A stretch of 64,000 bases of DNA from Streptomyces dysideae (GTDB lineage Bacteria; Actinomycetota; Actinomycetes; Streptomycetales; Streptomycetaceae). Shown here piece by piece: positions 9,149 to 17,790 of this stretch. Each line of letters starts with the position of its first letter. The first letter of the stretch is position 1. The stretch spans positions 259,629 through 323,628 of the forward strand of contig NZ_KQ949079.1 in NCBI RefSeq assembly GCF_001514305.1, written 5' to 3'. The notes beneath the pieces were generated by a model, which did not search any database, was not told where the DNA came from, and saw only the letters and a list, made by a program, of their open reading frames with translations. The position numbers and the translations under genes are program-made.

Positions 9149-9901
9149 ATGAACAGCCACGAGCGGCTCCGGCCCGTCGACCTGGCCCGGCTCGCCGGTG
9201 TCTCGGCGCAGCAGATCCGCAACTACGAGGAGGCCGGCGTTCTGCCCCCGGCCGCGCGGACCGCGTCCGGCTACCGGACCTTCGGGGACGTGCACCGCCG
9301 GGCGCTGCTGACCTACCGGGCGCTGTTGGAGGGGTACGGGCCGGCGACGGCGGCCCAGGTCATGCGGGCCGTGCACACCGGTGACGCGCCGGCCGCGCTC
9401 GCCCTCGTGGACGCCGCGCACGCCGCGCTGCACGAGGAGCGGACGGCGCTCCGGGCGGCCGGCGAGGCCCTCGAGACCCTGGCCCGCGAGGAGCCCGAGG
9501 CGCTCCCCCGCTCGGGCCTGCGCATCGGTGAGGTGGCCGCGCTGCTCGGCGTACGCAGGTCCGCGCTGCGGGTGTGGGAGGCGACCGGGCTACTCACGCC
9601 GGGGCGGGAGCGCGGTACGGACTACCGCGTCTACCGCCCGGCCGACGTCCGCGACGCCCGGCTGATCCACACCCTGCGCCGCGGCCACTATCTCTTCGAC
9701 CAGATCCGGCCGGTCCTGGAGGGGCTGCGCCGGGAGGGCAGCAGTGAGGCGTTGCGTACGGTGATCAGGGCGCGCGGCGAGACGCTGACGGCCCGCACCC
9801 GGACGATGCTGGCCGGGGCGGGCCGTCTGGACGGTTACCTCAGCGCAGTCGCGACGACGACAGGATCGACAGCAGGTGGGCCGGGACCATCACCCACGTG
9901 A
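9149..9901 (+). CDS. MerR-type regulator with two DNA-binding domains (TioE-like)
   Basis: A 250-residue regulator. An N-terminal MerR helix-turn-helix reads LRPVDLARLAGVSAQQIRNY with the wing SGYRTFGDVHRR. A second MerR-like domain lies near residue 125 (GLRIGEVAALLGVRRSALRV, then YRVYRPADVRDARLI). This duplicated layout is that of the TioE-like group seen beside resistance genes in some antibiotic loci. It is divergent from the UvrA-like ATPase, which it probably controls. The last ~18 residues run antisense into the fragment at 9840 and are low-complexity, so the original C-terminus may have been lost. Confidence 0.85.
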   Translation: MNSHERLRPVDLARLAGVSAQQIRNYEEAGVLPPAARTASGYRTFGDVHRRALLTYRALLEGYGPATAAQVMRAVHTGDAPAALALVDAAHAALHEERTALRAAGEALETLAREEPEALPRSGLRIGEVAALLGVRRSALRVWEATGLLTPGRERGTDYRVYRPADVRDARLIHTLRRGHYLFDQIRPVLEGLRREGSSEALRTVIRARGETLTARTRTMLAGAGRLDGYLSAVATTTGSTAGGPGPSPT

Positions 9902-10046
9902 TGACCGCCAGCGCGCCCAGCGCCCAGCGGGTCGGCTCGATGCCGCCGGTCACCGCGTCCGCGATGGCCGCGGCCAGCAGTACCAGCGACGCCTCGATGC
10001 CGTTCGTCACCCGGTGGATCTTGAAGGTGACGGCGAGACGCCGGAC
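9840..10046 (-). pseudogene. C-terminal fragment of a small membrane protein
   Basis: The frame ends VTNGIEASLVLLAAAIADA..., then a second hydrophobic stretch ALGALAVITWVMVPAHLLSI and a basic tail, giving two membrane helices. An internal GTG at 10010 would give only 56 residues and has no ribosome site. The coding character disappears upstream near 10046, exactly where the transposase remnant on the other strand begins. I infer a gene whose 5' part was removed by the insertion or a deletion. A genuine 56-residue protein cannot be excluded. Family not recognised. Confidence 0.4.
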
Positions 10047-10048
10047 CG

Positions 10049-10194
10049 CTGCGCAAGGAGTACGACACGCACGCGCGCCGGTACCTGTGGGGTCGCCACT
10101 TCTGGTCCGGCTCGCACTTCGCCGGATCGTGCGGCGGGCCCCGCTGACTGTGGTCAAGCAGTACACCGAGCGGCAACAGCGTCCCGTGGGCTGA
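10049..10194 (+). mobile_element. IS200/IS605 TnpA remnant
   Basis: The frame from CTG 10049 encodes LRKEYDTHARRYLWGRHFW followed by SGSHFAGSCGG, then the next frame continues APLTVVKQYTERQQRPVG to a stop at 10194. Together these match the C-terminal end of IS200/IS605 single-domain HuH transposases (consensus YLWGxHFWSxSYFAxSCGGAP...QYIExQ). The N-terminal HUH motif and most of the gene are missing, and one frameshift separates the two pieces, so it is inactive. No subterminal hairpin ends could be identified. Confidence 0.7.
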
Positions 10195-10361
10195 GGACAA
10201 CAGTGCGGACCCATGCGAACATGCGGGTCAGAACAGTGTCGGGATGCGCATGACCGTTCTTCCATCTGCCGGGGCCCAACTGCCGCTGGAGTGGCGGTGG
10301 TCGGCACGGGTTACTCGACCTGTTACGGAGGTTTCCCGACGGGGCTTATGGACATTTCGCG

Positions 10362-11300
10362 GTGGATTTCGACACCGTCACCGTCATGCCTGAGACCCCG
10401 GAGGCCCTCGCCTTCTACGCCACCCAGAGCACCTTCTCCGACCCGGGCGATCTCGCCCGCCACTACGCCGACTTACCGCGAGATCCCGCCCAACTCGCCC
10501 GTATCGCCCGTGACTTGCTGATCCACCGCGTCGAAGGCGACCTCTTCGGCCACACCCACCCGGCCGACCGCCTCCACAACGACGCCGAGTCCCGCTACAT
10601 CGACGACATCCTGCGGCTCGTCGTCGAGCGGAACGCCGCCGCGCTGTCCGTGCGGCGCGAGCCCGGCGACCGGTTCGTCGGGACCTGCCGCGACTTCACG
10701 CTGCTGCACTGCTCGTTCCTGCGCCACGCCGGCATCCCGGCCCGGCTGCGGTCCGGCTTCGCCGACTACTTCGGCACCACCGGCTTCCACGGCGACCATG
10801 TGGTCACCGAGTACTGGGACGAGAAGCAGGGCTGGCTGCTGGCCGACGCCCAGCTGACCGACCCGGCCGTCACCGCCAACTGGCCGGTGGACTTCGACCC
10901 GATGGACGTCCCGCGTGACCGCTTCCTCGTCGCGGGCGAGGCATGGCGGGCGATCCGTGCGGGCGGGGCCGACGAGACGACCTTCGGGCTGCACCGGCCG
11001 GAGGACGGACCCTTCTGGGGCGAGCGATTCGTGGCCGGCGACATCCGCCTCGACCTCGCCGCCCTCAACAAGGTCGAGACGCTGCTGTGGGACGTATGGG
11101 GAGAGGACGAGGGCGAGCCCGGGTCGCCGCTGCCGGAGTCGTCGCGCGAGTTCTACGACCGTGTCGCCCCCGTCATCAGCGGCGAGGTCTCCTTCGAGGC
11201 GGCGCGGAAGCTGTTCGCCGAGGACGACATCCTGCGCACCCCGCAGACGGTGACCTGCTACGCGCCGTTCAACGGCCAGAGCCTCGTCACCCTCCGCTGA
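10362..11300 (+). CDS. Transglutaminase-like domain protein
   Basis: A protein of 312 residues (304 if it starts at ATG 10386) of the transglutaminase-like/papain-like superfamily. The catalytic triad is readable as Cys in FVGTCRDFTLLHC, His in FHGDHVVTEYW and Asp in WLLADAQL. Neither start has a clear ribosome site. I give GTG 10362 because MDFDTVTVMPETPEALAFYA reads as a continuous N-terminus. No signal peptide is present. Substrate unknown; it may act as a protease or amidase rather than a cross-linking enzyme. Confidence 0.85.
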   Translation: MDFDTVTVMPETPEALAFYATQSTFSDPGDLARHYADLPRDPAQLARIARDLLIHRVEGDLFGHTHPADRLHNDAESRYIDDILRLVVERNAAALSVRREPGDRFVGTCRDFTLLHCSFLRHAGIPARLRSGFADYFGTTGFHGDHVVTEYWDEKQGWLLADAQLTDPAVTANWPVDFDPMDVPRDRFLVAGEAWRAIRAGGADETTFGLHRPEDGPFWGERFVAGDIRLDLAALNKVETLLWDVWGEDEGEPGSPLPESSREFYDRVAPVISGEVSFEAARKLFAEDDILRTPQTVTCYAPFNGQSLVTLR

Positions 11301-11381
11301 GCGCTCCGCTGGAGGCGCGGTGATGCTGCGTCCCGCGCCCCTTACGGGGCACGATTCCGCGCCGGACTTCGCCAAGGCCGC

Positions 11382-11940
11382 TTAGGCCACCGTCCGCAAC
11401 CCACCATCCACCGCCGGTCTCAACCCCCGCACCACCCGATGCGCACAGGCCGCCGCCAGCAGCTCCCCCAGCAGATCCGGATCGCCGATCTCCAACCCGC
11501 AACGACTCGATCCGCTCCAGCCGCTGGTAGAGCGACTGGCGGCCGATGTGCAGCAGGGCCGCCGTCCGCGTCGGCGAACAGCCGTTCCGCAGATGCACCT
11601 CCAGCATCCGCACCAGGTCGCTGGCATGCGCGGCCTCCCACTCCAGCAGCGGCCCCAGCGCATGCTGGACCATCCCGGCGAGCCGCTCCCGGTTGGCGTC
11701 CACGCCGCCCCGCGTCAGCTCCCGCTCCAGGGCGAGGGCACGCGAGGACGTCACCAACGGCCCCTCGGGTACGGCGGGTTCGGCGGGTTCGGCGGCCGGC
11801 ACGGTCAGCGCCAGCTCCAGTGTCATACGGGCCGCCCGCAGCGTGTCGCTCCAGCGCAGCCAGCCACCACCAGCGGCGACGGCATGCCCGACCGCGACGG
11901 TGAGTCCGGGCACGGGAACCTCCAGGGGCGCTGACAGTTC
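11382..11940 (-). pseudogene. Broken PucR-family regulator, C-terminal half
   Basis: The frame from about 11940 reads VPVPGLTVAVGHAVAAGGG and ends with the PucR C-terminal helix-turn-helix (NGCSPTRTAALLHIGRQSLY then QRLERIESL). Just after ESL, near 11498, the frame shifts, and the expected continuation LEIGDPDLLGELLAAACAHR is read in the next frame to a stop at 11382. About 300 N-terminal residues expected for PucR regulators are missing. So the gene is both truncated and frameshifted. It is divergent from the deaminase at 12014, which it probably once controlled. Confidence 0.75.
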
Positions 11941-12013
11941 GTCCGGCTGCGGGCTGCCGGGAGAGTACTTTCCGCACGTTGCCCTCGTGTTTCGCCCATT
12001 GGAGAGTGAAGAC

Positions 12014-12463
12014 ATGGATCAGGAACAGGCACGGACGTGGCTCACCACCGCCGTCGCGGAGGCCCGCGCCGGGCTCGCCGAGGGCGGCATCCCGATCGGC
12101 GCCGCGCTCTACGGCCCCGACGGCACCCTCCTCGGCCGCGGCCACAACCGGCGTGTCCAGGACGGCGACCCCTCGATGCACGCGGAGACGGCGGCGTTCC
12201 GGGCGGCGGGACGGCAGCGGACGTACCGCGGGACGACGATGGTGACGACCCTCTCGCCGTGCTGGTACTGCAGCGGACTGGTCCGGCAGTTCGGGATCTC
12301 GCGGGTGGTGATCGGCGAGGCGGCCACGTTCCACGGCGGGCACGACTGGCTCGCCGAACACGGCGTGGAGATCGTCCTGCTCGACGATCCCGAGTGCATC
12401 GAGCTGATGCGCGACTTCATCGAGAAGAACCCGGACCTGTGGAATGAGGACATCGGTGTGTAG
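12014..12463 (+). CDS. Cytosine/nucleoside deaminase-like zinc enzyme
   Basis: A 149-residue cytidine/deoxycytidylate deaminase-fold protein. The zinc site is visible as MHAETAAF (His56, Glu58) and SPCWYCSGL (Cys83, Cys86). Its length and motifs resemble fungal-type cytosine deaminase. The ATG at 12014 is followed closely by the oxygenase gene, whose GTG lies eight bases before this gene's TAG, indicating coupling. It probably acts in nucleobase salvage or breakdown; the substrate is inferred. Confidence 0.88.
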   Translation: MDQEQARTWLTTAVAEARAGLAEGGIPIGAALYGPDGTLLGRGHNRRVQDGDPSMHAETAAFRAAGRQRTYRGTTMVTTLSPCWYCSGLVRQFGISRVVIGEAATFHGGHDWLAEHGVEIVLLDDPECIELMRDFIEKNPDLWNEDIGV

Positions 12464-13430
12464 GACCCCTGGCCCCCGTATCCCCACGATCGATCTGAAG
12501 CCCTGGCTGGACGGCGCCCCGGAGGTCCGCGCGCAGATCGCCCGTACCGTCGACGACGCCCTCCAGACCGCCGGATTCCTACTGGTCACCGGCCATGGCG
12601 TGTCCCCGGCCCTGCGCGCCCGCATCCGCGAGGCCGCCCGCGCCTTCTTCGCGCTGCCCGTCGGGGTGAAGCAGCCGTACACCGCGAAGGTCGGCGGGCG
12701 TGGATGGCTCGGTCCCGGCGCCGAGGCCAACGGCTACTCGGAGGGTACGGAGACCCCGCCGGACCTCAAGGAGTCGCTGACCTTCGCGACCCACGAGCCT
12801 TTCGACGACCCGGTGGTCAACGCGGAGTGGTACGCGCCGAACGTCTGGCCGGCGGAGGTCCCCGAGCTTCAGTCGCTCTGCGAGGAGTACCTGGCGCGGA
12901 TGGCCGACCTGGAGAAGGAGCTTCTCTCCCTGCTCGGCGAGGCCCTCGGCCTTGAACCCGACTTCTTCGCACGGCACATGGGCCACCCGACATACGGCTT
13001 CAACATCAACTGGTACCCGGGCACGGAGGTCGTCGGCGACCCGCAGCCGGGCCAGTTCCGCATCGGCCCACACACCGACTTCGGCACGGTCACGATCCTC
13101 GACCGGCAGGCGGGCAAGGGTGGACTGCAGGTCTACACGGACGAGGGCGGCTGGGAGGACGCGCCCTACGACCCGAATGCCTTCACCATCAACATCGGTG
13201 ACCTGATGGCCCGTTGGACGGGGGATCGGTGGCGGTCCGGTCGGCATCGCGTCCTGCCCCCGCCCGCCGACGCGCCCGCCGAGGAGCTGATGTCCCTGGT
13301 CTACTTCGGGGAGTGCACGCCGGGCACGCTCGTGGAGTCCGTGCCGGCGCCGGTGGGGCGGGTGGCGTACGAGGCGGTCGACTCGCACGTGTATCTGCGG
13401 GAGAAGCTGGACTCGATCACGGTCGGCTGA
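12456..13430 (+). CDS. Isopenicillin N synthase-family 2-oxoglutarate/Fe(II) oxygenase
   Basis: A 324-residue oxygenase with a DIOX_N domain (RIPTIDLKPWLDG... FLLVTGHGVS) and a C-terminal double-stranded beta-helix. Iron ligands are His and Asp in RIGPHTDFGTVTIL and the distal His in RSGRHRVLPPP. GTG 12456 is preceded by AGGA at a suitable distance and overlaps the deaminase 3' end by eight bases, so the two proteins are probably made together. Coupling to a deaminase suggests oxidation of a nucleobase or related compound. This is inference only. Confidence 0.88.
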   Translation: MCRTPGPRIPTIDLKPWLDGAPEVRAQIARTVDDALQTAGFLLVTGHGVSPALRARIREAARAFFALPVGVKQPYTAKVGGRGWLGPGAEANGYSEGTETPPDLKESLTFATHEPFDDPVVNAEWYAPNVWPAEVPELQSLCEEYLARMADLEKELLSLLGEALGLEPDFFARHMGHPTYGFNINWYPGTEVVGDPQPGQFRIGPHTDFGTVTILDRQAGKGGLQVYTDEGGWEDAPYDPNAFTINIGDLMARWTGDRWRSGRHRVLPPPADAPAEELMSLVYFGECTPGTLVESVPAPVGRVAYEAVDSHVYLREKLDSITVG

Positions 13431-13512
13431 GCGGCTCGAATACCGGCTGCGCGGAGATCGCCGTTCCGGTGGACACACCCGAGCGGCGGCCCGGACACTT
13501 GCCTGATGAACA

Positions 13513-14693
13513 GTGGAGGTGTCCTTGACTCCTGAGGAGACGTCAGGAGCGGTCCTCGTGGATCAGACCATGATCGCCGACGCCGCCCGTCTGCTGCAGA
13601 ACGTTCCCTGCGGTGGTGCCTTCGGGACCTACATGATGAACAGCGGATTCGACCCGGCGCTGGCCGCGCAATTGGTGGTACGACTCCGCCGGGTGCCGGT
13701 GACGAACGCCGAGCGCCTCGCCGATCTCTCTGCGCTCTGCGATGCGCTGCTGCTCTACGACAAGCTGTACGTCCTCCGCTGCGAGACCCCGCCGGACGCC
13801 GAGGACCTCGAACTGCGCAACGCCCTCATCGACCTCGGCATCGTCGAGGAGATCGACGTCGCCGCGCACGGCCCGGCCATCGCGGACGAACTCGTGGCGT
13901 ACCTGGGCACGACGAACGGCGAGACCGTGTCGCCGCTGCTGGAGGACGTCGCGGCGGTCGTGCGGGGCAGCCTCGCCGACGAGGACGAGCCCGGGATGTA
14001 CAGCACAAGCCGGCCTTCATCAACTGTGTGCGCGCCGCCCAGCTCTCCCTGCTCCTGCTCCAGCTCCCGTACTGGCCGCTCAGCGAACTGGAGCCCCAGG
14101 AACTGAAGGTCACCGCACGGCACCGGCGGCTCAGCTGGTACGTGCCCATGCTGGCGGCGGAGCCGAGCGACAAGCGTTACGTCCAGCTGCTGACCTATCT
14201 GGGGTCACGGCGCAGCCTCTACGCGAGGATGTTCGCCGAGCCGTCGCCCGGGGAGCAGGACGTGACGAACCTCCTCTGGTCGGCCAACTGGCGGGCTCTG
14301 CTCCTGTCGAGGATGGCGCTGCGTACCCTCCTCACCGCCCTGCGATCCGGTACCGCTGTCGAGGCGTCCGAGGAGACGACCGCCCGTATGGTGGAGTTTC
14401 TGGTGACCGGGTACGAGCGGACCGTATGCGACAACACGGCCGCGCTGTTGACTACTCGCGGATCCACTCGCCCACTGGATATCGGGTCCCTGGTGATCGA
14501 CGACCGGATCCCCGACGAGCTTCAGGAATCCCGTGAGCTCTTCGAACTGGTCAGGACCGAGCGGCCCGGCCTCGTCCGGCTGGCGGCGAGCAAGCAGGTC
14601 TCCGCCGTGCTCGCCCGAAACGCCAAGCTGAGCGGCTATGACTTCGACTGGGCCGTGGCCCATGCCCTCGCCGCCCCCGACCCTGACTCCTAG
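13513..14693 (+). pseudogene. Conserved hypothetical gene split by a frameshift
   Basis: Two frames form one protein of about 390 residues. The first ends its meaningful part near DEDEPGMYST at about 14005. The second continues KPAFINCVRAAQLSLLLLQL and runs to 14693, ending in an acidic tail. The change needed is one base, and no slippery heptamer is present, so a disabling mutation or a sequencing error is likelier than programmed frameshifting. A ribosome site GGAGG at 13515-13519 points to TTG 13525 as the start. I do not recognise the family. No membrane segment or catalytic motif is evident. Confidence 0.6.
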
Positions 14694-15127
14694 ACGGGAG
14701 CCAACACCGCGTAGTCCGCGAAGCTACGGCGATACCGCGTGTGCCGCGTCTCCTGCGTGTGCCTGCGCTGCCACTCCTCCACGTCCTCCGGCGCCGAGCA
14801 CGGCCCCGACGTCGCCCCGCAGTCCGACTCCTCGCCCGAGACACAGCGGGCCTCGTACTCCGGTTCCGCCGACGCGTCCTGCGTGATCGAGTACGGCACG
14901 TAGCGGAAGACACGGCGGCCGGTGGAACGGTCGTTGGCCGCCCGCACCCCCGCGCTCAGCCGCTCCTCCGGCGTCGCCGGCCTGATCCTTGTCGGGTCCG
15001 CCTCCCACTCCCGGCCGCCGCCGACCGGGCGCAGCAGGACGTAAGGCCCCTGCCGGGCCTGGTACTCGCCGACCCTGCTCAACCGCGGGTCGTAGACGAG
15101 CGTTCCCGGTTCCATCCGCTCAGGCAT
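14690..15127 (-). CDS. DUF7848-like hypothetical protein
   Basis: A 145-residue protein. The first ~55 residues (PGTLVYDPRLSRVGEYQ... GPYVLLRPVGGGREWEADP) match a short Streptomyces domain seen beside DUF5753 regulators. The second part has the cysteine/tryptophan/histidine pattern YEARCVSGEESDCG... VEEWQRRHTQETRH found in DUF7848 proteins. The start MPERMEPG at 15127 fits the family. It is divergent from the DUF5753 regulator at 15247. Function unknown. Confidence 0.7.
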   Translation of the reverse strand: MPERMEPGTLVYDPRLSRVGEYQARQGPYVLLRPVGGGREWEADPTRIRPATPEERLSAGVRAANDRSTGRRVFRYVPYSITQDASAEPEYEARCVSGEESDCGATSGPCSAPEDVEEWQRRHTQETRHTRYRRSFADYAVLAPV

Positions 15128-15246
15128 GTGCAACTCCCGACACCTTCCGTAACTCTGGGTGTATCGAGCGTCGCGCAGGGGAACGGTCCGCATCAACGCC
15201 TGACGCGTGCCAGTCGTCCACTGTCACGGAGGGAGAGAGCGAGCCT

Positions 15247-16206
15247 GTGAGCCGACGTAACGCCGAAGGGGGCTCGGGGGTCACCACGGCCGCCGTGTTC
15301 GGCGAGGTGCTGAAGCACTTCCGCGAGGCCGCGCTGCTCTCCCAGGAGGGGCTGGCGAAGGAGATCCCCTGCGACCGGTCGCATGTGGCGCGGGTGGAGG
15401 CCGGGACGCGGGTCCCGCAGGACACGTTCGCCAAGAAGTGCGACGAACTGCTGGGCACGGGCGGGGTGTTGGCGCGGCTGTGGGACCGCATCGACTGGTA
15501 TCCGCAGGTGGAGCATCCGGACTGGTTTCGGCGCAGGGCCGAGATGGATGAGGCGGCGGTGGCCCTGCGCGAGTATCAAGAGCGCGTCTTCCCAGGGCTG
15601 TTGCAGACGCCTGATTATGCGCAGGCGCTGTTCAGCCGCCGGGGCACGGATGCCGACGAGGTCGCCTCGCGGGTCACGGCGCGACTGAGTCGACAGCAGC
15701 GCTTCCTGGCCGACGACGGCCCGATGTACGTCGCTGTCCTGGACGAGAGCTGCCTGCGCAACGCAGTGGGGAGCCCGGAAGTCATGCGCGGCCAGTGCGA
15801 ACATCTGCTGGCCGTCGGACGACGCCCCAACATCCGCATCCAAGTGGCCCCATCAGGCCTCTTCGGCCTCATCCGCCCACGAGGTTCCATGTCGTTGATC
15901 GAGCTGCCCGACGAGCGATGGGTGTACTCGAAGTCCCTGGACCGTGGCCACTTCAACAACGATCCGGCCCTCTACCGGCGCCATCTCCAGACCTATGATG
16001 TGCTCAGGGCGGACATTCCGTCAGCCCGCGATTCCGCCGCTCTGATCAGCGACGCGATGGAAGGGTACGAGCATCATGGACAGGCACGAGCTCCGCGCGG
16101 CGACCTGGATCAAGAGCAGCTACAGCGACGACAACGGCGGCAACTGCATCGAGATCGCCCCCGATTTCCCCAACGTCGTCCCCGTCCGCGACAGCAAGAC
16201 TCCTGA
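15247..16206 (+). CDS. XRE regulator with DUF5753 domain
   Basis: A 319-residue regulator with an N-terminal helix-turn-helix (FGEVLKHFREAALLSQEGLA through RSHVARVEAGTRVP) and a C-terminal DUF5753 domain beginning near YPQVEHPDWFRRRAEMDEAA. GTG 15247 follows a GGAGGGAG site. This family pairs with BldB-like DUF397 proteins, and such a gene follows. The last ~45 residues read in a different frame over the DUF397 start and are low-complexity (many Gln and Arg), so the natural stop may have been lost. Confidence 0.85.
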   Translation: MSRRNAEGGSGVTTAAVFGEVLKHFREAALLSQEGLAKEIPCDRSHVARVEAGTRVPQDTFAKKCDELLGTGGVLARLWDRIDWYPQVEHPDWFRRRAEMDEAAVALREYQERVFPGLLQTPDYAQALFSRRGTDADEVASRVTARLSRQQRFLADDGPMYVAVLDESCLRNAVGSPEVMRGQCEHLLAVGRRPNIRIQVAPSGLFGLIRPRGSMSLIELPDERWVYSKSLDRGHFNNDPALYRRHLQTYDVLRADIPSARDSAALISDAMEGYEHHGQARAPRGDLDQEQLQRRQRRQLHRDRPRFPQRRPRPRQQDS

Positions 16207-16273
16207 CGGCCCGGTCCTGATCGTCACCCGCACCGCCTGGTCAGCCTTCACCTCCACACTGACACTTTCGTAA
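16076..16273 (+). CDS. DUF397 (BldB-like) small protein
   Basis: A 65-residue DUF397 protein with the family core TWIKSSYSDDNGGNCIEIA and the terminal VLIVTRTAWSAFT. Members partner with DUF5753-type XRE regulators, and S. coelicolor BldB is of this kind. It overlaps the 3' part of the XRE gene by 131 bases in another frame, which is more than usual and suggests that the regulator has been extended past its original stop. Confidence 0.85.
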   Translation: MDRHELRAATWIKSSYSDDNGGNCIEIAPDFPNVVPVRDSKTPDGPVLIVTRTAWSAFTSTLTLS

Positions 16274-16361
16274 CCGAACGGACATCACGCGACCTAGTCC
16301 GAACCAACTCCCCCTACTTACCCTGGCGTTGGAGACGCTTGGGGGGACAGGGGGAGAAGCG

Positions 16362-17320
16362 TTGGGCAGACGTTTGCACGGGCGTGGGGCGTTGTTCGAG
16401 ACGGATCCGGCCGGTCTCGCTCCGCGGCTCGTGGGTCTGCGTCCGCATCACCACCGGGCCGTGCCGGCCGAGCATCCGCAGGAGCTGCCGTTCCTCGTAC
16501 TCACCGGCGGGCGCGGGCTCGGTAAGACGGCTGTGCTGCGGGAGCTGCGGGACGGGTACAAGGGGCATACGCCGGTCGCGATGGTCGACTGTGAGGACGC
16601 CGAGTTCGCGGCGCCCCCTGCCGGGCGGCCCGCCGAGGCATGGTCGCCGGTGTCGCAGGCGCTGCTCGTCGTCGCCGAGCAGCTCGCCGAGCCGGTGACC
16701 GGTGCCGGGCGGATCCAGTTCCCGCGGCTGATGTCGGGGCTCGTCGCGGTGGCCGCCGGTGGGTGGGGGAACGCCGACTCGGAGCGGATCCGGCGTGAGG
16801 TGGAGCGGATCCTGCTGCTGAACGAGAGCGGGTCGTGGATCACCGGCATCGCGGGGCGGTGGGCGGGGCGGGTCGCCGCCAAGGTGGTGGCGGCCGTGAC
16901 CGGCGGCGGGCCGCTGACCTCGGCGGCCGTCGAGGCGACCCTGGAGTCCATCTCCGACGGCTTCGTGAACCGGCGTACCCAGCGCGCCTCCACCTGGTAC
17001 CGCGACTATCCGAACGCGGGCGGCAATCCCCGGCGCGGGCTGATGCTGCTGTCCGACCACTTCCGGGCCGGCGGTACCTCCCGTGAGCACGCCGAGCAGT
17101 ATCTCGTACGGGCGCTGCTCGCCGACCTGTCGGAGGCCTACGCGGGCGTACTGCCGCGTATGCGTCGGCTGGGGCGGCCGCTCGTGCTCGTCGACAACGC
17201 GCAGAGCGCGCCCGGGGCGGGGCTCGTCGACGCCGTGCTGCGGGACCGGTCCGAGGGCATCGCCGACCAGGTCGTCTTCGTCGCCGCCCTGCGCGGCGAC
17301 GGCCGGCCCGCCCTGCGCAC
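16362..17320 (+). pseudogene. Truncated AAA/NTPase gene, N-terminal part only
   Basis: Starts at TTG 16362 with GGGGGAG five bases upstream. It encodes FLVLTGGRGLGKTAVLRELR, a clear P-loop, and a Walker B-like RPLVLVDNAQSAPG about 240 residues later. Similarity stops at FVAALRGDGRPALR near 17320, after which the frame runs antisense through the SRPBCC gene to 17411 without family character. Members of this kind are normally several hundred residues longer. The 3' part appears deleted, with the breakpoint abutting the stop of the convergent SRPBCC gene. Role unknown. Confidence 0.65.
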
Positions 17321-17724
17321 TAAGGGGCCGGTTCGAACAGCTCGACGAGCCGTTCGAAACGGGCCCGCCACCCCTGCTCCGACTCCACGTCCCCCTGGAA
17401 CTCATGGGTGAAGCGCAGGGCCGCCCCCTCGTCGCCGTCCCGTTCCAGGTGGAAGCGGATCCGGCCGCCGCCCTCCACCGTGTACTCGGCGACCCGCTCC
17501 ACGTCCCACGCGGTGATCCGCCCACTGCCGAGGTCACGCAGGGTGACCGCGCCGCCGAGGTGGGGTTCCAGGACGTCGGCCGGGGTGCACCAGGCGGCGA
17601 GGCCGTCCCGGGTGGCCAGTGCGGGCCAGACCTTCTCCATGGGCCGAGGAAGCCGCACCAGGAAGTGCAGGATGTGCGTGTTCCCGTGGGTCCGGCTGGT
17701 GCCCTGTTCGATGGAACCGGTCAT
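17320..17724 (-). CDS. SRPBCC/AHSA1-type ligand-binding protein
   Basis: A 134-residue START-like fold protein. It starts ILHFLVRLPRPMEKVWPALA, the first beta strand and helix of the SRPBCC family, and continues GLAAWCTPADVLEPHLGG and FTHEFQG...GWRARFERLVELF, the closing helix. AHSA1-type proteins bind hydrophobic ligands or act as co-chaperone-like domains; no specific ligand is indicated. Its 3' end marks the breakpoint of the truncated NTPase on the plus strand. Confidence 0.8.
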   Translation of the reverse strand: MTGSIEQGTSRTHGNTHILHFLVRLPRPMEKVWPALATRDGLAAWCTPADVLEPHLGGAVTLRDLGSGRITAWDVERVAEYTVEGGGRIRFHLERDGDEGAALRFTHEFQGDVESEQGWRARFERLVELFEPAP

Positions 17725-17790
17725 AGCTCCAGCCTGACCCCGCCGGCGGCGATGTGCACCCCTTACGGCCGCTGACCTGCCTTGTCGCGC

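Noticed and set aside
13980..14030. Programmed -1 frameshift
   Set aside because: No X XXY YYZ slippery heptamer or following stable stem was found at the frame change.
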